From Verrucomicrobium sp. BvORR034 (lineage in GTDB: Bacteria; Verrucomicrobiota; Verrucomicrobiia; Verrucomicrobiales; Verrucomicrobiaceae), in NCBI RefSeq assembly GCF_000739635.1, contig NZ_BATQ01000056.1:104187-168186 (forward strand): a stretch of DNA of 64,000 nucleotides. The letters run 5' to 3'. The notes under the pieces were generated by a model, which saw nothing but the letters and a program-made list of their open reading frames with translations, was not told the DNA's origin and ran no database searches. This document shows, one piece after another, positions 17,014 to 25,288 of this stretch. How positions within the stretch are numbered: the first letter of the stretch is position 1; every line of letters starts with the position of its first letter. Made by a program: the position numbers and the translations under genes.

Positions 17014-17214
17014 CGCCCCCGGCATCTGTGATTATTGCATAGAACTAGAGCGAGCCCTCCCAGAGCCCCGGGATCCCTCCGGCGGCCTGTGCCCGTTCTG
17101 CAACTCCAACAGGCTGACCATGACCACAAGAACACGTCACCCACGGGCTCGACCTGCCGAAGGTGCGCCTTTGAAGAGGTTGGTCTCCCCAGGTGTGGAA
17201 TACCGGAAACAACC

Positions 17215-17673
17215 ATGAAACGATCCCTGCGGCGTCTGATCCGGCGGATGGGTTTATCCGGGGTGGCCCTCGGGGATACGGTTCTGGTGAATCGGCTGGA
17301 TGGCCTGGGCCGGCGGCCCAGTGGTCTGTTGCTGGACTATGTGGAACGTGTCATTCCTTCTGTCAGTCTCGATTTCGGCGAGATGACGATTCTGGGAGGC
17401 GAAGCATTTCTGGAGGCCAATGGGTTGCTGGATCCGGGCCGTCGTGTGGCAGGTCTGGGGTTCTGGACGCTGGCCACCCTCTCTGGGGGAGATATCTATG
17501 TCTTTGATCAGGAAGAGGAGCGTGTGCGCATGGTGGATCCCTGCCAGCTGCATTCGTTGGTCGCTGCAGCCGGTGAGGCACTGACTCGCAGCAGCATCGG
17601 AGCCCTAATGCTGGACCCTGGTGAGGCGCTGGATGAGTTCATTGAGAGCCTCGCAGATCTCTATGCCTGTTAA
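17215..17673 (+). CDS. Unknown protein, weakly SUKH (SMI1/KNR4)-like
   Basis: A 152-residue soluble protein starting at the ATG at 17215 (MKRSLRRLIRRMG); an ORF extension upstream is low complexity and was not used. The segment VAGLGFWTLATLSGGDIYVFDQEEERVRMVDP followed by an acidic helical end (GEALDEFIESLADLY) has the look of the SUKH/SMI1-KNR4 fold found in immunity proteins, but the resemblance is weak and no toxin gene is nearby. It follows the DGQHR gene by 201 bases. The function is unknown. Confidence 0.5.
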   Translation: MKRSLRRLIRRMGLSGVALGDTVLVNRLDGLGRRPSGLLLDYVERVIPSVSLDFGEMTILGGEAFLEANGLLDPGRRVAGLGFWTLATLSGGDIYVFDQEEERVRMVDPCQLHSLVAAAGEALTRSSIGALMLDPGEALDEFIESLADLYAC

Positions 17674-17693
17674 CACGACTGCCATTTGAACCT

Positions 17694-18572
17694 GTGACTT
17701 GTTCGTGCACAACCAAGACACCGCGTGGCGGTTTGAAACCGAAAGCACGGCTGGAACCCCGCGCGACGAACAGCCTGCCATCGACCACCGTGCTGACCGA
17801 CTATTCCGCGAACTCTGTGGCAGAGACGACTGCACTCGATCTGGCAGAATACAACCAGACCCTGGCCGGGTTGACCAGTGTCATTCCGACCGGGGCCAAC
17901 GATGTGGTGGCGGTGACGAATTCAAGCAGTACCACGCTGTCCACGCTCACGATCAATCAGAGCACGGCTCTGACTTACTTTGGTCGCATCACCGGGAACC
18001 TGGCGCTGGTGAAGCCCGGGAACGGCACGCTCACGCGGGCCAACACGTGCAACACCACGACCCCCACCGCGACCACCAACACCTACACGGAAAAGACCAC
18101 CATCAGCGGCACTCTCGCATTGTCGGGCACCGGGAACAACGACGGCACCCCCTGGATCCAGATCGACAGAGGAGCAGTGTTCAGCGTCAGTGGTCGCACC
18201 ACCGGTAGCTACACCCTGACGAACAAGACGCTGAGTGGAACCGGGAGCGTCACCGGCACGCTGAATCTGGAGCGGACAGGAGTGATCAAAGTGGAGCTGG
18301 CCTCCGGGTACTCTGTGCAGTGGGCGGATGTCTTCAACCTCGTGGACTGGACCGCGCTCGGGGCCAATACGGGCAAGGTTTCAGATTATCTCGATCTTTC
18401 ATCCTTGGCAGATCTGGGCAACGGCTGGTACTTTAGCACCGATCTGTTCCTGACGGAAGGCATCATCTACGTCGTGCCCGAGCCAACAAGAGCAGTTCTT
18501 TTCCTGCTTGCCCCGGCCAGCATAACCAACCGGCGTCGCCGGACATCTCATCAAGGAGGCGTGGTGTCATGA
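17694..18572 (+). CDS. PEP-CTERM protein with autotransporter-type beta-strand repeat, apparently 5'-truncated
   Basis: About 292 residues from a doubtful GTG start. The C-terminus carries a PEP-CTERM sorting signal: VPEP at ~261, a hydrophobic stretch and an Arg cluster (RRRR), recognised by exosortase/archaeosortase-type systems. The middle (NGTLTRANT...NTYTEKTTISGTLALSGTG) matches an autotransporter-associated beta-strand repeat, which forms parallel beta-helices in surface proteins. No signal peptide is present, and the frame stays open into the previous gene, so the 5' end looks lost. Its stop overlaps the start of the next gene (ATGA), so it is the first gene of a Verru_Chthon-type cassette. 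Confidence 0.6.
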   Translation: MTCSCTTKTPRGGLKPKARLEPRATNSLPSTTVLTDYSANSVAETTALDLAEYNQTLAGLTSVIPTGANDVVAVTNSSSTTLSTLTINQSTALTYFGRITGNLALVKPGNGTLTRANTCNTTTPTATTNTYTEKTTISGTLALSGTGNNDGTPWIQIDRGAVFSVSGRTTGSYTLTNKTLSGTGSVTGTLNLERTGVIKVELASGYSVQWADVFNLVDWTALGANTGKVSDYLDLSSLADLGNGWYFSTDLFLTEGIIYVVPEPTRAVLFLLAPASITNRRRRTSHQGGVVS

Positions 18573-19249
18573 CTACTGGGAAGAGAGCCAAATGGAGTAT
18601 GCATCAATCAAGGTGTCGTGAGGGCTTCACCCTCGTGGAGATGCTTATGGTGATGGCTGTCATGGCTTCCATCCTGGCGATCGGGGGGCTTGGCGTAGGC
18701 CAGGCTCTGCGTGCCATGGCGCTGACCAATGCAGGCAACAAGGTGACCCGGCTCATGGAGACGGCCCGGCAGCAGGCAATCACCAAAAACACCCTGAACG
18801 CCGTGGTGCTGATGAAGTCCCTCGGGACTGAGGTGGACGGGCGTGCTTTCACCGTGCTGGAATACACTGTGACCGGGGGCTGGCGTCAGATTCGTGAGTG
18901 GGAGGTGTTGCCAGACGGTATCGTGGCGGATGTGGGGGCCACAGGTGCGGATGCGACCTTCTTCGCCAATGGTCCGCAGCCCTTTCCGTTTGCGGATGCC
19001 AGCACCCCTGGCGCACCGGTGGCCTATGGCTCGAATTCGAGCCTGCCTGCTGGCACCTATGCCGCCCGGATCTTCCTGCCTGGTGGCGGGCTGTTGAATC
19101 CGGATGATGCGGCCCAGTTCCGGCTGGTGGAGGGCGCCATGTCAGGAGGCAAGGTGCAGTTCAGCCAGGCCGAGGGTGGGGTTCCGTTAAACTACTATCG
19201 TGTGGTGCTGCTGGGCACCACGGGTAAAACCAAAGTGGAACGGCCATGA
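18569..19249 (+). CDS. Pseudopilin, Verru_Chthon cassette protein D-like
   Basis: A 226-residue type IV pilin-like protein. After a short basic leader comes the prepilin peptidase motif EGFTLVEMLMVMAVMASILAIGG: cleavage after Gly19 with Phe20 as the new N-terminus and Glu24 as the conserved Glu5, followed by a hydrophobic helix and a beta-rich globular part, as in GspH-type minor pseudopilins. Size and position match the family I recall as Verru_Chthon cassette protein D. The start overlaps the previous stop by four bases, and an alternative ATG at 18599 gives a shorter leader. It is probably assembled with the three following proteins into an envelope structure of unknown role. Confidence 0.78.
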   Translation: MTTGKRAKWSMHQSRCREGFTLVEMLMVMAVMASILAIGGLGVGQALRAMALTNAGNKVTRLMETARQQAITKNTLNAVVLMKSLGTEVDGRAFTVLEYTVTGGWRQIREWEVLPDGIVADVGATGADATFFANGPQPFPFADASTPGAPVAYGSNSSLPAGTYAARIFLPGGGLLNPDDAAQFRLVEGAMSGGKVQFSQAEGGVPLNYYRVVLLGTTGKTKVERP

Positions 19250-19704
19250 GACTTCGTACCGTATCGTCCAGGAAAGGTGGCTTCAGCCTCGTGGAGGTCG
19301 CCCTTGCCATTGCCATCATTGGCTTCTCTTTGCTGGCAGTGGTGGGATTGCTGCCGCTGTTGATGAAGACGGAGCGGGACAGTGGTTTCAACTCCCTGCT
19401 CCCCAGGATGGTTTCTGTGGCCGTGGGAGAGCTGCGTTCCCGGACTTATCCCTCCAATCTGTCGGAGACAGTTGAGTTCCGGTTCAATGAGTCGGGCACG
19501 GTGGCTGCGGAGGATGAGCAGGCCTTCTATGTCTGCAAGGTGAGTTTCAGCCAGATCCCGGCTCCAACCTCCGCCTCTGCGGCCAAGGGGGGCATCCCTG
19601 ATGTGGGGACAGACGCCTGTCTGGCCACCTTGAAATGGACCTTCAACCTGGAGCCGGGGCGTGCCCCGCAGATCATCCATGTCTCGATCGCAAAAGAGAA
19701 ATAA
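19246..19704 (+). CDS. Pseudopilin, Verru_Chthon cassette protein B-like
   Basis: A 152-residue prepilin-like protein with the class III/IV motif GGFSLVEVALAIAIIGFSLLAVVG: cleavage after Gly12, Phe13 first, Glu17 conserved. The globular part contains two Cys residues (YVCKV and DACLA) that could form a disulfide. Size and place between D and C fit Verru_Chthon cassette protein B, equivalent to a GspI-type minor pseudopilin. The start overlaps the preceding stop by four bases (ATGA) and the next gene starts inside it, so the cassette is almost certainly translationally coupled. Confidence 0.78.
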   Translation: MRLRTVSSRKGGFSLVEVALAIAIIGFSLLAVVGLLPLLMKTERDSGFNSLLPRMVSVAVGELRSRTYPSNLSETVEFRFNESGTVAAEDEQAFYVCKVSFSQIPAPTSASAAKGGIPDVGTDACLATLKWTFNLEPGRAPQIIHVSIAKEK

Positions 19705-20602
19705 CCTTTCCGCTTTCACTCTCGTGGAGGTCATGGTGGCCTCGGCGGTGCTGAGCCTCATTGTCGTGCTGCTGGTGCAGGTGGCCGGCATGGTGAGCAA
19801 TACCTGGTCGCTGGGCAACGGTCGCGCAGAACGCACCCAGAATGGTCGCGCCTTGGTGGACTTCATTGGCCGGGATCTGCGCTCGGCTGCGCTGCCGGTG
19901 GACTCGCGCTCCACCGGTGCCGCGCCGGACCTGCAGTTCGTGGTCAACCCCGCTGGCGTACCCGCCAGGTACCGGCAGCCTCAGGCGGTGTTCTGGCAGG
20001 CTCCGCTCGCCACCTCCACGGTTCACGGAAACATGGCGGAGATCGGTTACTTCGTCCGCTGGGATGAATCCGCCAGCCCTCCGCGGGCCTCCCTGTGCCG
20101 GGTCTTTCTCAACCCCGGGGCGACTGATCACCTGGTGTACAGCCAGCTTTCCTGGATGACGGAGGCGGTGTTGAATTCCTCCGCTCCGGCAGATGCGGCC
20201 AGCTCCTACCGAGGGCTGTTTGCGGAGAATGTCGTGGGGTTGTGGGTGCGCTGTTTGGATGCTTCAGGCAACGCCATCACCCAGACGGGAGTGGCCGCAG
20301 GAGGGTATGACTCCCGCGTGGGCTATGCTGACCAGGTTCATGAGTCCACAGGGGTTGTCGCCAGCATCACTCGCACCGCCCCTGTGCTGCCAACTGCGGT
20401 GGAGGTGTCCGTCCTGGTGCTGGACTCACGGTCTGCCTCACTCCTCACGGCGGCCACGGTGGCCACCATCAAGGCCGCAGTCGCACAGAGTGCCAGCGCA
20501 GCGGACTGTGTGGAGACTCTACAGGCCAATGCCAGCCTGAGCCGGGTGATGGGGGGCATGTCGTCCCAGACTCTCAAAGTACATTTGGAAAACGCACCAT
20601 GA
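19679..20602 (+). CDS. Pseudopilin, Verru_Chthon cassette protein C-like
   Basis: A 307-residue prepilin-like protein, GspJ-like in layout. The leader MSRSQKRNNLSA is followed by FTLVEVMVASAVLSLIVVLLVQV, with Glu17 as conserved Glu5 and Ala12 rather than Gly before the cleavage site, a tolerated variant. A beta-rich globular domain follows (LVDFIGRDLRSAALP, GYFVRWDE, PTAVEVSVLVLD). The ATG at 19679 is preferred to a GTG at 19661. It overlaps the previous gene by 26 bases and the next by four. Confidence 0.78.
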   Translation: MSRSQKRNNLSAFTLVEVMVASAVLSLIVVLLVQVAGMVSNTWSLGNGRAERTQNGRALVDFIGRDLRSAALPVDSRSTGAAPDLQFVVNPAGVPARYRQPQAVFWQAPLATSTVHGNMAEIGYFVRWDESASPPRASLCRVFLNPGATDHLVYSQLSWMTEAVLNSSAPADAASSYRGLFAENVVGLWVRCLDASGNAITQTGVAAGGYDSRVGYADQVHESTGVVASITRTAPVLPTAVEVSVLVLDSRSASLLTAATVATIKAAVAQSASAADCVETLQANASLSRVMGGMSSQTLKVHLENAP

Positions 20603-23298
20603 AGACCCTCTTGCCTCCCAGCCATCCGAGTGGTCGCACCGATCGCGGCATGGCGCTGGTGATCACGGTCATCATCCTCGCCCTCATCACCATCATGGTA
20701 CTGGGGTTCGCCGATATGGTGCGAAACGAGACCGCCGCCTCCGGCGCTCACCTGGATCGGGCCCGAGCTCAAAGTTATTCTCAGATGGGGGTGAACATGG
20801 TCACGGGAGTGCTGCGCAAGCATACGACGGATGGCACGAAGGTGTGGGCGAGTCAGCCAGGGGCGCTGATTTTGCCGGTTGAGAACGCCAGTGGTTCCTT
20901 CTTGATCCGCCTGGGGAGGCGGCTGCCGTTGCACTCGGGCATGCCTGGCTCGGCGGCTCTGGCGCTGGCTGCCAATGATCCTCTGGCCCCGGCCAACCTC
21001 AATGTCCAGACCTTCAATGATCAGAGCCCGGTGACCCATGTCATCACGGACCAGCAGACGGACCCCAACGACAGTACGAGCCCGGTGGCGACTCTGCCAC
21101 TGCGCTGGATCTATGTGCGGCAAGACGGCACGCTGGAGGAGTCTGAAGCGCCTGTGTTGACCAATTCCGCGAACCCGATTGTGGGTCGCTTTGCCTGGTG
21201 GGCAGATGACGAGTCCAGCAAAATCAACATCAACACGGCTTGGAAGCGCAACGGCTCCAGCGGTGGCACAGGGGTGAAGAGCCCCTTCACCACCAGTCAT
21301 CCCGCCAGCATCAATCTCCTGTCCCTCTCCAACTATGGCATGACGGCGGACATGGTGGACCGGATGCACGCAGCCATCGCACCGGACCCCTATGATTTCA
21401 CCACCGTGAAGCGCTTCTTCAACTCCACCCGGGAGTTGCGCAACCTGGATGATGGGGCTGGCAGCTTCACCACGGTGTTGAATCGCGCCAAGTTTGAGGT
21501 CACCCACTACAACCACGAGCCGGATACGACGTTTTTCAACGAACCACGGATTGTTCTCACGACCGACAAGACAAAGGCGGCGGGCCGACCCTTCATTGAC
21601 ATCAAGAAGGACGGGTCTCCCGAGATCTGGGACCCCATCGCCCACACCGACGCCACTAAACTGGCGGACACGATCGACCTGCTGAACTCCTACCTCAAGC
21701 GTACTGACTGGCCCATGACTCCTGACTCCAGCTTTCAGGCCAAGTACTATGCGAACAAGCCAGAGCGGCTCACCCAGCTCTCGCTCAACATCATCAACTA
21801 CGTGCGGTCAAAGGAGTCGGCAGGGGAGAGCGTGACGAAGGCCGTCGTGCCTCTCCGTGGTGAGCAGGCGGCGGGTGGTCGCTTCCAGCTCATGGAGGTG
21901 GCCACCTCTGACATCGCCTTCATTGGCATCACCCGGGCACCGAAGATCACGGAGATGGGATTGTGGGTGGCAGCTTCGGCCAGCAGTGGCACCACTTACC
22001 AGGCCAAATACAAGCTGGAGATTCATCTGCCGAAGAACTTTGGGTTGGATCAAATCGATCTTACGAAACTCAGCCTCTTTCTTGGTACCTCCGGTACAGG
22101 GCTAAGTGGTGCTCCGGCAGAAACGGCGATCACCACGGCAGAGATTGCGGGAGGCAATCCCATTTTGACCGCAGGAGGTTATGCCAGCATCACTCGCACT
22201 TCCACCGTTACGATGACCGGCACCCGTCCGACCTCGGTGAATCTGCGTTTTGCCATTTCGCGCACAAGACGGCTCGATGTGACACCGCTGGGTACAGCGG
22301 CCGTCTGCACGCTGGATGGTACGGGGGTGGCAGAGAAGGACATCCACTCGATCGAAGTGGATGACCCTCGCGTGAACACGCATCGAAACGACTGGAAGAA
22401 GCGGGACTATGGAAACAGCTTCGGCAGGGAGAACGACGGCACGGTGGGCGGGGTGGCCATTCGCACCCTGGGCAAGGCAACCACCACGGCTCCCAAGCAG
22501 GACACGAATGCCAGTGGGGTGATCACAGATGCAAGCCTCTACATGCCGCCTCCCGCAGGCTCCGCGGGCAACGCCAGCGGTCAGGTCGATTCCGTGGGCG
22601 AACTCGGCTACATCCACACGGGAATGGAGAGTGGGGCCGGAGCCGGGGTGCCCTGGCGAACACTGCATCTTCAGCCCAATGCAGACGCGGCCACCATGGT
22701 GCCAGACTGGGCCTTTATGGACCTGTTCACGGTCCCTGTGGATGTGCCTGAGCGTGCCAAAGGCATGTTTGCCCCGCATTCCACCAGCACGGCGGGACGC
22801 ATCAATATCAACTCCCAGGTGCAGCCGTACGGTGATGCCTCACAGGTCACTTCGCCTCTGGAGCGTTCCTTGCCGCTGGTGGCTCTGTTGACTGGGGTGG
22901 CGGCTCCTACGTCCACCAATGCCAGCGAGACCATCGGCATCGCCAAGGCGCGTACGATCGCCAAGAACATCTACAACCGCACCCTTGCCACGAAGGGCAA
23001 GAAGTACGGCTATGCCGAGGCCTACGATTCTCCTGGCGAGATCGTGGAGATCGCCGGAGTCGCTGACGGAGGTGAAGAGAGCGAGGCGGTGGTTCGAGGT
23101 ATTGCCAACCTCGTCAGCACCCGGGGCAGCGTCTTCATGGTGTACAGCATCGGCCAGGCATTGAAGCAGACCCGCAACGGTAGTCTGGTGATCACGGCCG
23201 AGAGCCGTCAGCAAACGATGCTGGAGCGATATGCGGATCCCTCCGCCACGGGCGTGACCCGGTTCCGCCGCCTGGAGTATCAACCGCTGACGCCGTGA
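20599..23298 (+). CDS. Verru_Chthon cassette protein A-like (GspK-type large pseudopilin)
   Basis: An 899-residue protein with a single N-terminal hydrophobic helix at residues ~18-39 (MALVITVIILALITIMVLGFADMV), preceded by basic residues and followed by a helical then long beta-rich region, as in GspK-like tip pseudopilins. I recognise it as the large A protein of the Verru_Chthon cassette. It contains FAWWADDESSKININTAW, the GspK-like motif of a helical bundle. Exact function is not known; by analogy with type II secretion the four proteins would form a short pseudopilus, but no ATPase or secretin gene is in the window, so assembly parts must lie elsewhere. Confidence 0.78.
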   Translation: MKTLLPPSHPSGRTDRGMALVITVIILALITIMVLGFADMVRNETAASGAHLDRARAQSYSQMGVNMVTGVLRKHTTDGTKVWASQPGALILPVENASGSFLIRLGRRLPLHSGMPGSAALALAANDPLAPANLNVQTFNDQSPVTHVITDQQTDPNDSTSPVATLPLRWIYVRQDGTLEESEAPVLTNSANPIVGRFAWWADDESSKININTAWKRNGSSGGTGVKSPFTTSHPASINLLSLSNYGMTADMVDRMHAAIAPDPYDFTTVKRFFNSTRELRNLDDGAGSFTTVLNRAKFEVTHYNHEPDTTFFNEPRIVLTTDKTKAAGRPFIDIKKDGSPEIWDPIAHTDATKLADTIDLLNSYLKRTDWPMTPDSSFQAKYYANKPERLTQLSLNIINYVRSKESAGESVTKAVVPLRGEQAAGGRFQLMEVATSDIAFIGITRAPKITEMGLWVAASASSGTTYQAKYKLEIHLPKNFGLDQIDLTKLSLFLGTSGTGLSGAPAETAITTAEIAGGNPILTAGGYASITRTSTVTMTGTRPTSVNLRFAISRTRRLDVTPLGTAAVCTLDGTGVAEKDIHSIEVDDPRVNTHRNDWKKRDYGNSFGRENDGTVGGVAIRTLGKATTTAPKQDTNASGVITDASLYMPPPAGSAGNASGQVDSVGELGYIHTGMESGAGAGVPWRTLHLQPNADAATMVPDWAFMDLFTVPVDVPERAKGMFAPHSTSTAGRININSQVQPYGDASQVTSPLERSLPLVALLTGVAAPTSTNASETIGIAKARTIAKNIYNRTLATKGKKYGYAEAYDSPGEIVEIAGVADGGEESEAVVRGIANLVSTRGSVFMVYSIGQALKQTRNGSLVITAESRQQTMLERYADPSATGVTRFRRLEYQPLTP

Positions 23299-23302
23299 AG
23301 TC

Positions 23303-24289
23303 TCATGCTGCAGCTCTTGCTTCCACTGGGTAGTCAGTTTGCACGAAGTTGGCGGCGTCCAGAGTGGCCTCGCCGTTCCAGCGATACGCGGTGAGTGGCC
23401 CGTCGAGCCCGGCCCCGTAGTCCAGGCAGGCGAGGTTGGGCGCCAGCGGAGCTTTGGGGCCTGCCGGAGGCATCCAGTAGTGTCCGAAGAAGACTGGGGG
23501 CGCATCCGCAGGATAGTTGGGGAGAGGGAGCAGGTGATCTTCTCGAAGGGGCATGTCGCCCACCAGCGTGCCAGGTGGCATGGCCAGATCCGCCAGCTTG
23601 GTCAGGCCGTTCAGGTTCCACCAGCGGGTGCGCATGTTGCGGCGCTCGATGCCCTTCTTGTCGAGGAACGCAAGAGCCTGCGGCAGGGCAATCTCGGGCC
23701 CCTTGGCAAGGATCTCCATGGCGGCATGCACCTCCGTGGTGCGGTTTCCGCAGGCCTGGAGAAATTCAGGATCGCGCAGGGTATGATGGGCTATGCGTTT
23801 CAGCAGGGCATCGTCCCAGCAGGCGTGGATGGCCCTGCAGCCCCCCAGATCCAGTGCGAGCGGCAGGCCCTTCATCCAGTGCAGGTGACCGGTCAGTTCT
23901 TTCTCGTACCCAGCGAAGGCCTGGTGAGTTGCCTCGCACTGGCGCAGATTCTCTTTCGTCCGGGGACGCAACCAGCCGCCGTGCCCATCAGGAGTGTGCA
24001 GCAGGATGAAGTTGTACTCGTGATTGCCCAGAATGCAGAACGCGACGTGTGCCTCCACCAAGGTTCTCACCCGGCGGACCAGCCCCCGGACGTCCGTCCC
24101 ACGATCCAGCAAATCGCCCAGGAACACTGGGATTCTTCCCTCCGGATGGCGGTGAATCCCGTCTCGCTCCACGTATCCCAGCCTGTCCAGAAGTTGCAGC
24201 AGTTTGCCATGCTGACCGTGGATGTCGCCAATGAAGTCGTAGGCCAGGTGATGAAGGGGCGGGTGCTGGAGGAGTAGTTCTTGTTTCAT
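23303..24289 (-). CDS. Metallophosphoesterase (calcineurin-like)
   Basis: A 328-residue phosphoesterase of the calcineurin-like superfamily. The binuclear metal motifs are in order: GDIHG (21-25), GDLLDRG (58-64) and GNHE (88-91), with later His residues (FFGHYWMPP) completing the site. The set resembles PrpE/ApaH-type serine/threonine phosphatases or dinucleoside polyphosphate hydrolases; the substrate is not decided by sequence. The ATG at 24289 gives a normal N-terminus, whereas an extension to 24637 overlaps the divergent LysR gene. It lies head to head with that LysR regulator, 72 bases apart, suggesting regulation by it. Confidence 0.85.
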   Translation of the reverse strand: MKQELLLQHPPLHHLAYDFIGDIHGQHGKLLQLLDRLGYVERDGIHRHPEGRIPVFLGDLLDRGTDVRGLVRRVRTLVEAHVAFCILGNHEYNFILLHTPDGHGGWLRPRTKENLRQCEATHQAFAGYEKELTGHLHWMKGLPLALDLGGCRAIHACWDDALLKRIAHHTLRDPEFLQACGNRTTEVHAAMEILAKGPEIALPQALAFLDKKGIERRNMRTRWWNLNGLTKLADLAMPPGTLVGDMPLREDHLLPLPNYPADAPPVFFGHYWMPPAGPKAPLAPNLACLDYGAGLDGPLTAYRWNGEATLDAANFVQTDYPVEARAAA

Positions 24290-24361
24290 GACGAACCCAA
24301 GGTGCCTTCTATAAACACAATGTTGTAGTGATGAGAATGCAGGATATATCATTGGGCGATC
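24290..24361. promoter_or_regulatory. Divergent promoter region between metallophosphatase and LysR gene
   Basis: This 72-base gap must carry both promoters. A small palindrome ACAA-TG-TTGT (24317-24326) in an AT-rich patch is a candidate LysR-type operator core, since LysR regulators usually bind between themselves and a divergent target. No -35/-10 pair is clear enough to assign. Confidence 0.4.
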
Positions 24362-25288
24362 ATGTTTGAAGATCTGCTCTCCCGACACGGCCTCTCCCTG
24401 GACCGCCTGCATGGGTTTCTGTGCGTGGCGGAGGCGGGCAACATCAGCCGTGCTGCCGCTGGCGATCCGGTGAAGCAGAGCCAGCTTAGCCGGCAGATCC
24501 GTGATCTGGAGGCGTTCTTCGGTGTGGAACTCACCCATCGTCGGGGCAAGTCGATTGCCATCTCGGCTGAAGGAACCCGGCTGGCGACGTTGATCCGCCA
24601 GCACCTGCGGGCGTTGGATGACTTCCGGCTGGAGCAATCCGGTCAGCTGAGGATGTACTCATTCGGCACCACGTCGAGCCTGATGGAGTGGCTCGTGTGC
24701 CCACGAATGCCGGAACTTCTCAAACAGTTCCCCAATGCCCGGTTGCATCTTGAGACCTGGCGCAGCGCGGAGCTGGTAAACCGGGTACGGGACGGGCGGC
24801 TGGATTTTGCCCTGGTTCGGGAAAATGCCGTGCCAGAGGACCAGTTGCGTTTGAAGCTGGCCCGTGCCCGCTACCTCCTGGCCGTTCCGGTGGCGCTGGC
24901 CAGGCAGGTAAAGCTGCCGGAGCGGCCGCGTCTGGCTGATACGGCCCGCCTTCCTCTGGCCTTGCAGGTGGCGGGAGGCACGTTTCATCACATGGTGACA
25001 GAGGCGCTGCTGGAGAGTGGGGTTGCCTGGGAGCCTGCAGTGGCCTGCCAGTCTTTCCTACAAGTCCGCGCCGTCGTGGAGAGCGGGTGTTGCGCGGGCA
25101 TCCTGCCGGAGTTTTTCACCACCCGGCTGGATCCACGACGCTTCCTGCTGCTGCCGATGGCCTTCCTTCAGCCCCATGTGCGTACCCTGGTGCTGCACTG
25201 GAGCGAGCGTCAGATGCAGCGTCGCGGGATAGAGGAGTCACGCATCCGTGAGCTGGCGGCAGTGTTGAAGAGCGGGATGGGCGTCTAG
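24362..25288 (+). CDS. LysR-family transcriptional regulator
   Basis: A 308-residue regulator with an N-terminal winged helix-turn-helix (residues ~14-72: LHGFLCVAEAGNISRAAAG...QSQLSRQIRDLEAFFGVELTHRRGKSIAISAEG) and a periplasmic-binding-protein-like effector domain (residues ~95-300). The domain order and length are standard. The recognition helix has QSQLSRQIRDLE, typical of the family. Given the divergent metallophosphatase gene, it probably regulates itself and that gene. The effector is unknown. Confidence 0.93.
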   Translation: MFEDLLSRHGLSLDRLHGFLCVAEAGNISRAAAGDPVKQSQLSRQIRDLEAFFGVELTHRRGKSIAISAEGTRLATLIRQHLRALDDFRLEQSGQLRMYSFGTTSSLMEWLVCPRMPELLKQFPNARLHLETWRSAELVNRVRDGRLDFALVRENAVPEDQLRLKLARARYLLAVPVALARQVKLPERPRLADTARLPLALQVAGGTFHHMVTEALLESGVAWEPAVACQSFLQVRAVVESGCCAGILPEFFTTRLDPRRFLLLPMAFLQPHVRTLVLHWSERQMQRRGIEESRIRELAAVLKSGMGV

